Part shown: positions 1-8,451 of the stretch, one piece after another
How the letters are laid out: every line of letters begins with the position of its first letter
Position numbering within the stretch: position 1 is the stretch's first letter
NCBI RefSeq assembly: GCF_001428525.1
Contig: NZ_LMHW01000016.1
Coordinates: 1 to 64,000 of the forward strand
Length of the DNA: 64,000 bases
Source: Flavobacterium sp. Root186
GTDB lineage: Bacteria; Bacteroidota; Bacteroidia; Flavobacteriales; Flavobacteriaceae
Direction of reading: 5' to 3'
Position numbers and translations under genes: made by a program
Notes under the pieces: generated by a model
The model's database searches: none
Seen by the model: only the letters and a program-made list of their open reading frames with translations
Told to the model about the DNA's origin: nothing

Positions 1-147
1 AAAGATTGAAGCGGATAGCGGGATTAAGCTCCTGAAAATTACAATTATGAAAGTACAAATTCCAAAAAACTACCCGCTAAAGACTTCGACTTCGCGCAGC
101 CCGACAGAATCGTTCGTTATACATACCATATAATAGTATATAAAAAC

Positions 148-179
148 AAACCCGACACGTTTTGAAAAACTGTCGGGTT
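148..179 (-). terminator. cccgaca-type hairpin terminator
   Basis: An inverted repeat with arms aaacccgaca and tgtcgggttg lies about 25 bases past the stop of the permease gene that ends at 203. It is one of four closely related hairpins in the window (also near 11930, 31370 and 63509), all at 3' ends of genes. The stem is strong and AT-flanked, as in an intrinsic terminator. The assignment to the leftward permease gene is by position. Confidence 0.65.
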
Positions 180-202
180 GTGAAATATCTTGTTTTAATG
201 AA

Positions 203-1438
203 TCAATCGAAGCGAATTGCTTTCACAGGAGAGATTTTTGTTATTATATAGGACGGAATTAATAATACTAAGAAGCATACTGTTATGGTTAGTAAATTCA
301 ACAAAGCGATATAACCCCAATTTAAATAGACAGGAGCTTGATTCACGTAGTAGTTTTCAGGATTTAAATGAATGATTCCGAATTGCTGTTGAATTAACAG
401 TAACGAAATCCCAATTAAGTTACCCCAAAACAATCCCCGAACAATTAAGTAGAATGCATTGTATAGAAAAACTTTGCGAACTGTCCAGTTATTTGCTCCT
501 AATGCTTTTAAAATTCCAATCATTTGTGTGCGTTCTAAAATAAGAACCAATAATGCTACCACCATATTAATTGTAGCAACCAGAATCATTATAGCAAGAA
601 TCACAATTATATTGAAATCGAAAAGCTGAAGCCAGTCAAAAATATAGCTGTATTTTTCGGTAATGGTTTTTGTATCTAGATTTGAAGAGATTTTTTCGTA
701 AATCTGATTTCCTGTTTCTTTAATAGTTGTAAAGTCTTTCACAAAAACCTCAAAAGCCCCAACTTGATCCGGACTCCATTTATTGATTCGCTGAATGTGA
801 CGAATATCTCCTATTATATATGTAGCATCGAAATCCTGAAATCCTGAACTAAAAATACCTGCAATCTTAAATCGGCGGCTATTTGGCAGTTTTCCTTGTT
901 CTTCTTTTATAAAAAAGGTATTGAAACTGTCACCTAATTTTAAATTCAATCGATTTGCAAGAAATCTTGAAATAATAACTTCTTCGTTTAGTGTTTTTGA
1001 AAAATCAGGTAATTTACCTTCTACTAAATACTCTTTTATATTGTTCCAGTTGTAATCTGCTCCTACTCCTTTAAAAACAATTCCTTCAAAAGCATTTTCT
1101 GTTCTAATTATTCCGGCTTTACTTGCGACTGCTTGGATATGGCTTACTTCTGGAACTGATTTGAAATTTGGATAAAAATCCTGTTTTTTCGAAATTGGAA
1201 TTAAGGTTATCTCTGAATTGTTGTTATCGTAATTCGAAATAATAATCTGACCATTGAAGGCTGAAACTTTTTCGCGTATTTTTTGCTGTAAACCAATTCC
1301 GGTTGCTACAGAAACGATCATCATAATAATACCTATTGCAATTGCCGAAATGGCAATTTTAATAATTGGTGCCGATATACTGCTTTTGTAATCTTTGGCA
1401 GTGATGAGTCTTTTTGCTATAAAGTATTCTAGATTCAA
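203..1438 (-). CDS. LolC/LolE-type ABC transporter permease (FtsX family)
   Basis: Inner-membrane permease of the FtsX/MacB fold, most like the LolC/LolE subunits that release lipoproteins from the inner membrane for delivery to the outer membrane. One membrane segment lies at about residues 24-50. A periplasmic domain of about 220 residues follows, then three C-terminal segments at about 275-405. The stretch LKALGANNWTVRKVF between them is typical of the coupling helix of this family. At 411 residues the length fits LolC/E. The start codon is TTG; no better ATG lies upstream in frame and the N-terminus MNLEYFIAKRL looks like the usual family start. No ATPase (LolD) gene is adjacent, so the partner must be encoded elsewhere. 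Family certain, substrate inferred. Confidence 0.82.
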   Translation of the reverse strand: MNLEYFIAKRLITAKDYKSSISAPIIKIAISAIAIGIIMMIVSVATGIGLQQKIREKVSAFNGQIIISNYDNNNSEITLIPISKKQDFYPNFKSVPEVSHIQAVASKAGIIRTENAFEGIVFKGVGADYNWNNIKEYLVEGKLPDFSKTLNEEVIISRFLANRLNLKLGDSFNTFFIKEEQGKLPNSRRFKIAGIFSSGFQDFDATYIIGDIRHIQRINKWSPDQVGAFEVFVKDFTTIKETGNQIYEKISSNLDTKTITEKYSYIFDWLQLFDFNIIVILAIMILVATINMVVALLVLILERTQMIGILKALGANNWTVRKVFLYNAFYLIVRGLFWGNLIGISLLLIQQQFGIIHLNPENYYVNQAPVYLNWGYIALLNLLTITVCFLVLLIPSYIITKISPVKAIRFD

Positions 1439-1545
1439 TTTAGGTTCTGTTATGATTTATATTTCTTACTTGATTTCAGATTATTCAAAAATACATTTAA
1501 AAAAGCGAAATGTATAATCTTAAAACAACAATGCGATTTTAATGA

Positions 1546-2040
1546 TTAAAGCGGTAATTTCTTTTTCATTTCTTCTACTATATTATAAGCAGCGGGACAA
1601 ATTGCAACATTTTTTAAAGTCAGATCTGAAATTTGATGAAACTTTTTACGATCTGTATGCGGAAACTCTCGGCAGGCTTTTGGCCTTACATCATAAATCA
1701 AGCAATAATTCTCACTATCGAGAAATGTACAAGGAACGCTTTTCAACACATAATCCTTATCTTCATCGATACGAAGATATTGATCAATAAATTGCTGCGG
1801 TTTTTGCCTGAAAGATTTTGATATTCTTTCAATATCTGCCAAAGTAAATAAAGGCCCGGTTGTTTTACAGCAATTGGCGCATTGTAAACAATCCGTTTTT
1901 TTAAATTCAGCATCATGCAAGTCCTGCATAACGTAATCTAAATTCTTTGGCTGTTTCTTTTTCAGCTTATCAAAATACTTTTTGTTTTCGATATGCTTAT
2001 CTTTGGCTAACTTATTTAAGTTATTTAAAATCTGTTTCAA
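1546..2040 (-). CDS. YkgJ family cysteine-cluster protein
   Basis: Small cytoplasmic protein with the YkgJ (CxxCxxCC) cluster signature: Cys51, Cys54, Cys57 and Cys58 followed by Cys104, Cys113, Cys123 and Cys148, including the RPKACREFP element. The family is expected to bind a metal ion or an Fe-S cluster; its reaction is not settled. The first 48 residues are Lys-rich and helical. The start used is TTG, directly behind an A/T-rich leader; the next ATG is at residue 38, just before the cluster, so the TTG start is preferred. The gene is divergent from the methyltransferase at 2114 and 107 bases from the permease downstream, so the two may be cotranscribed. Confidence 0.8.
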   Translation of the reverse strand: MKQILNNLNKLAKDKHIENKKYFDKLKKKQPKNLDYVMQDLHDAEFKKTDCLQCANCCKTTGPLFTLADIERISKSFRQKPQQFIDQYLRIDEDKDYVLKSVPCTFLDSENYCLIYDVRPKACREFPHTDRKKFHQISDLTLKNVAICPAAYNIVEEMKKKLPL

Positions 2041-2062
2041 GTTTAAATTTTAAGTTGAGCTG

Positions 2063-2070
2063 CAAAATTA
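2063..2070 (-). promoter_or_regulatory. -7 element (TAATTTTG) for the YkgJ gene
   Basis: The minus strand reads TAATTTTG, a full match to the Bacteroidota -7 consensus TAnnTTTG, about 25 bases before the TTG start of the YkgJ gene. No clear TTG is seen at the -33 position, so this is a half-supported promoter. Confidence 0.42.
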
Positions 2071-2113
2071 AACAACTTTAAACTTGAAACCTTAAACTTT
2101 GAACTAAATTACG

Positions 2114-2821
2114 ATGAAAGATCTTTTTGGGAAAGCAATGTATGATTTCCAGACTAATAATTCACCCGAAGATATTATTACCGAAACTTCAATTTCTGAA
2201 GAAGATGAAATGAGCGTTGAATATTTATTCCGCTCTTATGATGAAATGCCGAAAATTGAACAAAAGGCTTTACAACTTGCAATAGGAAGAACTTTAGATG
2301 TTGGATGTGGTGCCGGAAGCCATAGTTTGTCTTTACAAAATGACCGTAATTTAGATGTTACTTCAATAGACATTTCTGAAAAAGCAATTGAAACTTGTAA
2401 ACTTCGGGGTTCAAAAAATGCTAAAGTTCAAAATATATTAGATTTTGAAGGAGAAAAATTTGATACGGTTATTTTGCTGATGAACGGAACCGGTATTTTT
2501 GGAAAATTAGAAAATTGCAATACGTATTTATCAAAATTGAAATCACTCTTGAATCCGGGCGGGCAAATTTTAATCGACAGTTCTGATATCATTTATATGT
2601 TTGACGAAGATGAAGATGGTGGAAAATGGATTCCGTCTGAAACAGAATATTATGGAGAACTTACTTTTACTATATCGTATAAAGGAGAAAAAGAAGAAAC
2701 TTTTGATTGGTTATATCTCGATTATAATACCTTACAGAATGCCGCAATTGCAAACGGATTAAAATGTGAATTAGTTATGGAAGGTGAGCATTATGATTAT
2801 CTGGCAAGACTTTCAATATAA
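2114..2821 (+). CDS. class I SAM-dependent methyltransferase
   Basis: Rossmann-fold methyltransferase. Motif I LDVGCGAGSHSL is at residues 61-72, the acidic end of strand 2 is at TSIDIS (about 87-92), and the motif IV region is FDTVILLMNGTGIFG. The glycine-rich loop and the acidic residue that holds the ribose of SAM are intact. The acceptor substrate cannot be read from the sequence. The C-terminal half (about 150-235) is rich in acidic and aromatic residues. The gene overlaps nothing and is followed after 13 bases by the DinB-like hydrolase, so the two are probably cotranscribed. Residues 1-50 form a helical lid typical of small-molecule methyltransferases. Confidence 0.82.
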   Translation: MKDLFGKAMYDFQTNNSPEDIITETSISEEDEMSVEYLFRSYDEMPKIEQKALQLAIGRTLDVGCGAGSHSLSLQNDRNLDVTSIDISEKAIETCKLRGSKNAKVQNILDFEGEKFDTVILLMNGTGIFGKLENCNTYLSKLKSLLNPGGQILIDSSDIIYMFDEDEDGGKWIPSETEYYGELTFTISYKGEKEETFDWLYLDYNTLQNAAIANGLKCELVMEGEHYDYLARLSI

Positions 2822-2834
2822 ATATCTTTTAATC

Positions 2835-3380
2835 ATGGAAAATTTAGATTTAGAAAAATTAAAATACCCTATAGGAAAATTTGAAGTTCCTGAAAAATTC
2901 ACATCTAAATATATTTTAGATAAGATTGAAGAGATTTCGACTTTTCCAGAAAGATTAAAAAAGGAAGTTGCTCATCTTAATGATGAGCAATTAGACACTC
3001 CATATCGTGCGGAAGGCTGGACTGTTCGACAAGTAATTCATCATTGCGCCGAAAGTCATATGAATTGTTACATTAGATTAAAATGGGCTTTAACCGAAAA
3101 CAATCCAATTATAAAACCTTATGATGAAAAATTATGGTCTGAGCTACCGGATAGTTTAACCATGCCAATCGCTCCAACACTAATTTTATTAGAAGGATTG
3201 CATTTTAGATTAGCCTATATAATGAAAAACTTATCGGAAGTTGATTTAGAAAAGTCATTTATTCATCCTGAAAATAATTCTGAATATCGAATTCAACAAA
3301 TTATTGAGATGTATGCCTGGCACGGAAATCATCATCTTGCACAGATTGTCAATTTAAAAAATCAGAAAAACTGGAAATAA
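2835..3380 (+). CDS. YfiT-like DinB-fold metal-dependent hydrolase
   Basis: Four-helix-bundle protein of the DinB/YfiT group (putative metal hydrolases or bacillithiol transferases). The metal-binding histidines appear in QVIHHCAESH and in WHGNHHLAQI near the C-terminus, the usual three-His arrangement. The open frame runs back to 2784, but residues from there overlap the methyltransferase and do not look like the family. The ATG at 2835 gives MENLDLEKLKYPIG, the typical N-terminus with the KYPIGKF motif, and a protein of 181 residues. YfiT-type proteins in other bacteria act with bacillithiol; whether this one does is inference. A bidirectional terminator follows at 3421. Confidence 0.8.
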   Translation: MENLDLEKLKYPIGKFEVPEKFTSKYILDKIEEISTFPERLKKEVAHLNDEQLDTPYRAEGWTVRQVIHHCAESHMNCYIRLKWALTENNPIIKPYDEKLWSELPDSLTMPIAPTLILLEGLHFRLAYIMKNLSEVDLEKSFIHPENNSEYRIQQIIEMYAWHGNHHLAQIVNLKNQKNWK

Positions 3381-3420
3381 TAAAAATGTTTCTTTTTTAT
3401 ACAGCGTGTATTTATTACAT

Positions 3421-3457
3421 ACAAAAAACCTCTTCTAAGTTAGAAGAGGTTTTTTGT
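3421..3457. terminator. bidirectional terminator between yfiT-like gene and queE
   Basis: A palindrome with arms acaaaaaacctcttcta and tagaagaggttttttgt and a 3-base loop lies between convergent genes. A runs on one side and T runs on the other allow termination in both directions. Confidence 0.85.
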
Positions 3458-3462
3458 ATTAT

Positions 3463-4095
3463 TTAAGGTATATTTAAATACTTATGTGTTTGAAGTGAAA
3501 TTCTCCATTTCGGATTATTCATTACATAATCTACAATCAGCGGAGTCATTTCTTCTTTTTTACTCCATTCTGGCTGAAGAAACAAAATAGCATTCTCATT
3601 AACCAATTCTGCTTGTTCTTCTGCAAAGATAAAATCGTGTTTATTATAAATAATCACTTTTAACTCATGTGCATTAGCATAGACATCCGGCGTGGGAAGT
3701 TTGTTCTTCTTTGGAGAAAGACAAATCCAGTCCCAAGTTCCAGATAAAGGATAAGCTCCAGAAGTTTCAATATGAACTTTTAAGTTTTTATTTTTCAATT
3801 GCTGCGTCAATAGGGTCATGTCCCATGTAAGCGGCTCTCCACCGGTAACCACCACTGTATTTGCATAACTTGAAGCATTATTTACAATTACATCGATATT
3901 TGTTGGCGGATGCAGTTCTGCGTTCCAGCTCTCTTTCACATCACACCAGTGACACCCAACATCACAGCCTCCAATTCTAATAAAGTAAGCAGCCGTTCCG
4001 GTATGAAAACCTTCACCTTGAATGGTATAAAATTCTTCCATCAAAGGTAACATTGCTCCTTTGTTTACTTCTAATTGTATTTCTTTTGGTAACAT
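3463..4095 (-). CDS. queE: 7-carboxy-7-deazaguanine synthase (QueE)
   Basis: Radical SAM enzyme that turns 6-carboxy-5,6,7,8-tetrahydropterin into 7-carboxy-7-deazaguanine, a step in queuosine precursor synthesis. The [4Fe-4S] motif is Cys44-x3-Cys48-x2-Cys51 (GGCDVGCHWCD). FYTIQGEGFHTG at 22-33 is the family N-terminal substrate-binding region and VVTGGEPL is the SAM-binding GGEP motif. The length of 210 residues is normal. A well-formed promoter lies immediately upstream, giving a leader of only about 10-15 bases; this leaves no room for a preQ1 riboswitch. Another queuosine gene, queA, lies at 31423 and is not linked. Confidence 0.93.
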   Translation of the reverse strand: MLPKEIQLEVNKGAMLPLMEEFYTIQGEGFHTGTAAYFIRIGGCDVGCHWCDVKESWNAELHPPTNIDVIVNNASSYANTVVVTGGEPLTWDMTLLTQQLKNKNLKVHIETSGAYPLSGTWDWICLSPKKNKLPTPDVYANAHELKVIIYNKHDFIFAEEQAELVNENAILFLQPEWSKKEEMTPLIVDYVMNNPKWRISLQTHKYLNIP

Positions 4096-4112
4096 TATTT
4101 TAATTTAATGTG

Positions 4113-4141
4113 CAAAGATAGTCAATTAAATACGGAACAAA
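4113..4141 (-). promoter_or_regulatory. queE promoter (TTTG-N17-TATCTTTG)
   Basis: On the minus strand TTTG at 4138-4141 is followed after 17 bases by TATCTTTG at 4113-4120, a full match to the Bacteroidota -33/-7 consensus. It is 17 bases before the queE ATG. The -33 element abuts the terminator of the preceding operon. Confidence 0.75.
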
Positions 4142-4174
4142 AAAACCGATAGTTCAAAGCGAACTATCGGTTTT
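4142..4174 (-). terminator. terminator of the ton/TPR operon
   Basis: Perfect 14-bp inverted repeat aaaaccgatagttc / gaactatcggtttt with a 5-base loop, 22 bases past the stop of the TPR gene. On the minus strand it is followed by a T run. Confidence 0.85.
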
Positions 4175-4196
4175 AATAAATTAGTTTAAAACTATA

Positions 4197-5864
4197 TTAT
4201 TTTAAAGCTTTCACAGATTGTGCAGCGTATGTATTTGCTGGATCTAAAACTAAAGTTTTATTGAAATATTCAATTGCTTTTGCTTTATCAGTATTTGCGT
4301 AACTTGCACCAATACTATTGTAAGCTTCTACGATTTTTTTAACTGTAGCTGGTTTTGCTAATTCTTCAGCACCTTTTGCAGTTGTTTTAGCAACATATTC
4401 TTCGTAGTTTTTGATAATTAAATCATCTTTCTCTAACAAGTTGTTGATTCTTCCTTTGTACAAGTAAGCTTCATCATAAGTTGGAGACGCAACTAAGATT
4501 CTATCAAAAGCGGCATCAGCTTTAGCTAACTGAGCAGCATCAGCAGCTCCGCCAGTTTTATTAGCATTTGCGTAGTAAACTGAAATACCATAGTAAACGT
4601 TATCATCTAAGTAGTTCTTAGAATCTTTGTTGTTTGCACCGAATTCAAAGATAGAAGCAGCTTGCGCAAATTGTTTTTTACCAAATAAAGCTTTTCCTAA
4701 ATCATTAAGTTCTTCAACTACTAATGGCTCTAATTCGATTGCTTTGTTGATATCTGCAATTCCAGCATCAAATGAAGCTTGATCTATAGCACCTTCTGCA
4801 TTTGTTCCTTTTTTGATTTTAGATAAACCTAAATATAAATAATCTCTTCCAATTACTTTATTTGTTGGAGTTTTGATATAATCTTCGATAGATTTAATAG
4901 CTACATCAACGTTTCCGTTTTCGTAAGCTGCATAACCTAAATATCTAAAGATTCTAGGATTTACTTTATCTTCAGCAATCATTTTGTTTGCAACAGTTTC
5001 TAAACTTTTGTAATCTTTTACCAAGATCAAGAAATCTGCGTGACGCATTTTAGAATCTAAAGAGTAATCCGTTAAGCTTAGGTATTTTTCGTAGTTTGTA
5101 ATTGCGTTTTGCAAATTAACTTTAGCTGTAGAAGGTTTGTTTCTTCCCCATTTGTAATATGTTTCAGCTAATTCTCTGTAAACAGGACCATAATTTGGAT
5201 TCAAGGCAATAACTTCATTGAAAGATTTAATAGCTTCATCGTAAGATTTTGCTCCTTTCAATAAAACACCTAATTGCATTTTTGCTCTTAGAAGAGTTGG
5301 ATCTGCTGTAAAAGCATCACGGTAAGCTTTGTAAGCATCGTTTTGATTGTTAGCTCCGTAATATGCATCTCCAATTGCCAAAAGTGCATTTGCATTTTGC
5401 GGTTCAATTGCTAAAGCTTTTTTCAAACTTGCAACTGCATTTGTATAATCAGGATTTACAGAGTTCATGTAAGCTTTACCGATATAAATGAATTCCTCTA
5501 TATCTTTACGCTTAATATCTTTTGTAGCTAAAGCAAAGTTAGCTTGTGCACTAGCCGCGTTTTTATTATCAAGATCGATTTGACCTAAACCAATATAGTT
5601 TAAGTTTTTCTTATCTGCTGCTTCAATTCCGTTTAAGTAATAGATTTTAGCAGAATCTATAACGCTTTGGTTTAAGTAAATATTACCTAAAACAAAATTA
5701 GCTTCACCATCTGAAGGCTTAGCTTTGATGATTGATTTAAGTAATGATTTTGCTTTTTGAAACTGTTCAGCATCGATTGCCTTTTTTGCTTCTTTGATAT
5801 CTTGCGCATTTGCAACAGAAGCTGTAGCAATCATAGCAAGACTAAAAATTTTAAATTTATTCAT
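4197..5864 (-). CDS. periplasmic tetratricopeptide repeat protein
   Basis: Secreted 555-residue protein. A signal peptide (MNKFKIFSLAMIATASVANA, cut before QDI) is followed by TPR units over nearly the full length, with recognisable repeats such as AKIYYLNGIEA, ANALLAIGDAYYGANNQNDAYKAYRDA and GPVYRELAETYYKWG. No catalytic domain is seen, so the likely role is a protein-binding scaffold in the periplasm. It is the last gene of the exbB-exbD-exbD-tonB operon, 16 bases behind the PstS-like lipoprotein, which suggests a link with energised transport. The partner is unknown. The Ala-rich stretch around residues 430-455 carries a low-complexity insertion between two repeats. Confidence 0.82.
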   Translation of the reverse strand: MNKFKIFSLAMIATASVANAQDIKEAKKAIDAEQFQKAKSLLKSIIKAKPSDGEANFVLGNIYLNQSVIDSAKIYYLNGIEAADKKNLNYIGLGQIDLDNKNAASAQANFALATKDIKRKDIEEFIYIGKAYMNSVNPDYTNAVASLKKALAIEPQNANALLAIGDAYYGANNQNDAYKAYRDAFTADPTLLRAKMQLGVLLKGAKSYDEAIKSFNEVIALNPNYGPVYRELAETYYKWGRNKPSTAKVNLQNAITNYEKYLSLTDYSLDSKMRHADFLILVKDYKSLETVANKMIAEDKVNPRIFRYLGYAAYENGNVDVAIKSIEDYIKTPTNKVIGRDYLYLGLSKIKKGTNAEGAIDQASFDAGIADINKAIELEPLVVEELNDLGKALFGKKQFAQAASIFEFGANNKDSKNYLDDNVYYGISVYYANANKTGGAADAAQLAKADAAFDRILVASPTYDEAYLYKGRINNLLEKDDLIIKNYEEYVAKTTAKGAEELAKPATVKKIVEAYNSIGASYANTDKAKAIEYFNKTLVLDPANTYAAQSVKALK

Positions 5865-5880
5865 CTTTATAGTAATTAAT

Positions 5881-6804
5881 TTATTCTTTATCGTTCATAA
5901 TTTGACTTCTAATATGGAATTTCCTACCCGGAGTCTTAACAGGCATTAACCCAGATTTCAAAACTATTCTTTGCCCAATCTCACCAGCCATGAAAGACGC
6001 AAGTCCCATTCCTAGTCCAGAATAACCCTGACAGTTTATAATATACAAATCACGTGCCAAAGGATATTCGTTTAATGCTATGTTAGTTTGACTAGGACTA
6101 TAATACTTGTCACCTTTTAAGCCTTTAACACTTAAAACATCAATTTTCTTAATTGCCTCAATCATGTTGGGAGATGGCTGCGACAACCAATTTACTCCAA
6201 CAACACCAATCATATTATCATTTTCTGAAACAAATTTAATAACTTCATCATTTGTTTTGAAAGAAAAAACACCTGCTGAAGGAAAATCTTTTACTTTCGC
6301 CAGCTCTTTCATATAACGCACTGTACTGGAATTAGGATTATCAAAAACAATCCCTTTTATTCTTGAATCAGCTTTACCTTGTAAAAAATCAATTACAGTT
6401 TTCAACGCAATTAATGTATCATTATTGTTCTTCTTTGCAATTAAGGCAATTCCATCAACAGCAAAGGGTGTGATTCGAGGTTTAATTTTACTTTTTTCGA
6501 ATCTTCCCAATTCTTCATTACTCAATTTTCTAGCCGTTACAACAACTTTCGCTTTCTTATTTAACAAGTCGTTAATAAGCTCCACTTCTGATTTTGGCTT
6601 AACCGTAATCTTAGCATCGTAATATGTCCCTTCAAAAACAGCAACCTGATCATCGACAATTTGTTTTATAGTTTCATCAACAGTAACATCAACTGACCCC
6701 TTTAAAATTGTTTCCTTTTCAGATTCACTCTTGCTTTTTTGGTTACACATTGCAAACAAAAAAACAAAAATAACCAAACCTAAAAACCTACTATTTTTTA
6801 GCAT
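5881..6804 (-). CDS. PstS-like substrate-binding lipoprotein
   Basis: Lipoprotein with a type II signal peptide (lipobox FAMC, then NQKSKSE) and a PBP-like domain of the phosphate-binding PstS family. Seen features are VTVDETIKQIVDDQVAVFE near residue 40, the family-like TARKLSNEEL region, and the ligand-loop-like FDNPNSSTVRYM near residue 165. There is no pstCAB permease nearby. Instead it sits inside the tonB-exb operon, so a role as periplasmic ligand sensor or accessory to TonB-linked uptake is possible but unproven. The length of 307 residues is normal for the domain. Spacing to the upstream small membrane gene is 2 bases, so they are translated together. Confidence 0.78.
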   Translation of the reverse strand: MLKNSRFLGLVIFVFLFAMCNQKSKSESEKETILKGSVDVTVDETIKQIVDDQVAVFEGTYYDAKITVKPKSEVELINDLLNKKAKVVVTARKLSNEELGRFEKSKIKPRITPFAVDGIALIAKKNNNDTLIALKTVIDFLQGKADSRIKGIVFDNPNSSTVRYMKELAKVKDFPSAGVFSFKTNDEVIKFVSENDNMIGVVGVNWLSQPSPNMIEAIKKIDVLSVKGLKGDKYYSPSQTNIALNEYPLARDLYIINCQGYSGLGMGLASFMAGEIGQRIVLKSGLMPVKTPGRKFHIRSQIMNDKE

Positions 6805-6806
6805 AA

Positions 6807-7037
6807 TTATTCTGTATTTGAATTTATTAATCTTAAAAAACGTATTGCTGAATAAACAATAAGCAATCCTCCAAAAGCATATCTGTATTTAGGCTCCATA
6901 TTTAAAGGAAGCTTTTCCCAAAACATTATCATTAAACCCAGCACAAGATATATTAAAAAAAACAGTATTCCTAAAACAAGAAGAAATCGCTCTTTGAGCG
7001 ATTTCTTCTGAATATTATTAAGCATATTTTTTAACAT
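6807..7037 (-). CDS. small two-TM membrane protein of the ton operon
   Basis: A 76-residue protein with a basic N-terminus (KNMLNNIQKKSLKERF) and two hydrophobic segments at about 18-38 and 50-68, joined by a short loop. I do not recognise a family. Its start codon overlaps the tonB stop (TAATG), so it is probably translated by coupling to tonB. It may be an inner-membrane accessory of the ExbB/ExbD/TonB machine, which is inference from position only. A second ATG four codons in is an equally good start. Confidence 0.65.
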   Translation of the reverse strand: MLKNMLNNIQKKSLKERFLLVLGILFFLIYLVLGLMIMFWEKLPLNMEPKYRYAFGGLLIVYSAIRFLRLINSNTE

Positions 7038-7837
7038 TATTCTGCAGATTGAATAGTAATAGGTAAAGAGTAAAGAACCCTAACTTTTTTACCATTTTGC
7101 TCGCCGGGAGTCCATTTTGGACATTTTTTAAGAACACGAATTGCTTCTGCTCCTGTACCGTAACCGATATCCCTTAAAACTTTAATGTCGGTTAATGAAC
7201 CGTCTTTTTCAACTACAAAAGTAACGTAAACTTTACCTTTTAGGCCTTCTTCTTCCGGAGTCTTGTAATTATTTCCTACGAATTTGTAGAATTTATCCAT
7301 CCCTCCAGGGAAATCAGGTTTTACTTCGATACCAGCTGTGTTGTACACACTGTTATCTTCTTCTACTACCTGAGAAACTGGTCCTGTACCTACTGGCTCA
7401 TCAACAGTTAAAACTGCATCCGGATCACCTTTGATAGTTTCATTACCTACTTTCTTGTCTTTCAAATCCTCAATTTTTGGAGGATCTTCAGTAACTTCTT
7501 CTGCTTTAGCAACAACCGGTTTTGTAAATTTCACCTGATCCACTTTTGGCGGTGGCGGTGGTGGTGGTGGTTGATTAGGCTTTACTTCCTCTTTTTTAGG
7601 AGGTAATTTCACTGTAGCAATCTTAACATTGTTATTCACTTCTTCTTCCCCAGATTCTGGTAAAAAGCTTGCAATAAGAGGCGCTGCAACAGCAAAGCTA
7701 AAAATGATCGAACCTATGATAAGTGCTTTTACCGTAGTTTTGTTATTCGATTTTCTTAACTCGTATGCACCATATATCTTATTACGTCCTTCGAATACGA
7801 TATCAAGCCACGTGTTTTTAATTATATCTAGTTTCAT
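7037..7837 (-). CDS. tonB: energy transducer TonB
   Basis: Carries proton-motive energy from the inner membrane to outer-membrane receptors. The order is a short cytoplasmic stretch, a membrane anchor at about 37-60, a Pro-rich periplasmic linker (eight prolines at 90-97), a linker rich in Lys, Glu and Asp (100-166) and the TonB C-terminal domain at about 172-266, with PGG, VYVTFVVEKDGSL and LKKCPKWTPGEQNGK. The N-terminal motif NKIYGAYELRK is typical of Bacteroidota TonB proteins. Residues 100-166 recur, in swapped order, in the VIT protein at 44177-47614. The gene is transcribed after exbB and two exbD, as expected for a complete Ton complex. Confidence 0.95.
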   Translation of the reverse strand: MKLDIIKNTWLDIVFEGRNKIYGAYELRKSNNKTTVKALIIGSIIFSFAVAAPLIASFLPESGEEEVNNNVKIATVKLPPKKEEVKPNQPPPPPPPPKVDQVKFTKPVVAKAEEVTEDPPKIEDLKDKKVGNETIKGDPDAVLTVDEPVGTGPVSQVVEEDNSVYNTAGIEVKPDFPGGMDKFYKFVGNNYKTPEEEGLKGKVYVTFVVEKDGSLTDIKVLRDIGYGTGAEAIRVLKKCPKWTPGEQNGKKVRVLYSLPITIQSAE

Positions 7838-7874
7838 TTTTCTTGATTATTAGGATGTTAAAACAAGATAACCC

Positions 7875-8432
7875 TTATTTTTTCTCTATCAATTTTGTTT
7901 CCTCTGGTGTAAACTCAGGAACAATAGCGTACGTATCAACTTTAGTAATTGCCATTTCATCCAATATATCCACCAAATTACGGTAATTTGATTTTTTAGT
8001 TGGTTTGATAATAACAATAATTCCCTGTTTAGGTTTCCCTTTAGCAGCAGAATATTCTAAAACTGCTTTCTTTCTTGAGAGCAATTCTCTACGAATCCCA
8101 TCTTTACCATATCCAATATCTTTAGGCCCGCCAATAGGTTTTTCTAACAATCCCATATAATAAGTCAATTTATTATCGGCACCAAGTATTACAGTCATCG
8201 TACGATTCTCATCTACCTTTGTATTTTCTACCTTCGTCGTATCATCCTCTTTATTTGGCAAGGACAAATCCATCGATTGAGGTTTTGACAACGATGTGGT
8301 TAACATAAAGAATGTGATCAATAAGAATGCCAAATCCACCATAGCCGTTAAATCGACTTTCGAATTTTGCTTTTTACTTCTTACCTTGCCACCTTTTCCG
8401 CCGCCACCGTCGCCGGTATTTAATTCAGCCAT
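7875..8432 (-). CDS. exbD: biopolymer transport protein ExbD (second copy)
   Basis: ExbD/TolR family protein of 185 residues. A basic, Gly-rich N-terminus is followed by one membrane segment with the key acidic residue (VDLTAMVDLAFLLITFFMLT, Asp at about 33), then a periplasmic domain. Together with ExbB it forms the proton channel that drives TonB. It is the second of two different exbD genes in the operon, 19 bases after the first. The pair are clearly diverged in their periplasmic domains, so they may form a mixed dimer or serve different partners. Confidence 0.93.
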   Translation of the reverse strand: MAELNTGDGGGGKGGKVRSKKQNSKVDLTAMVDLAFLLITFFMLTTSLSKPQSMDLSLPNKEDDTTKVENTKVDENRTMTVILGADNKLTYYMGLLEKPIGGPKDIGYGKDGIRRELLSRKKAVLEYSAAKGKPKQGIIVIIKPTKKSNYRNLVDILDEMAITKVDTYAIVPEFTPEETKLIEKK

Positions 8433-8451
8433 TTTAGTGTATCTTTTTTAA

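Noticed and set aside
1-60. Possible end of a gene at the left edge of the window (minus-strand frame reading ELNPAIRFNL).
   Set aside because: Only about 15 codons are visible, without a start, so no gene can be claimed.
2784-2834. Longer N-terminus of the YfiT-like protein from ATG 2784.
   Set aside because: It overlaps the methyltransferase and does not match family N-termini; the ATG at 2835 is preferred.
4096-4140. preQ1 riboswitch before queE.
   Set aside because: The promoter at 4113-4141 leaves a leader of about 10-15 bases, too short for an aptamer.
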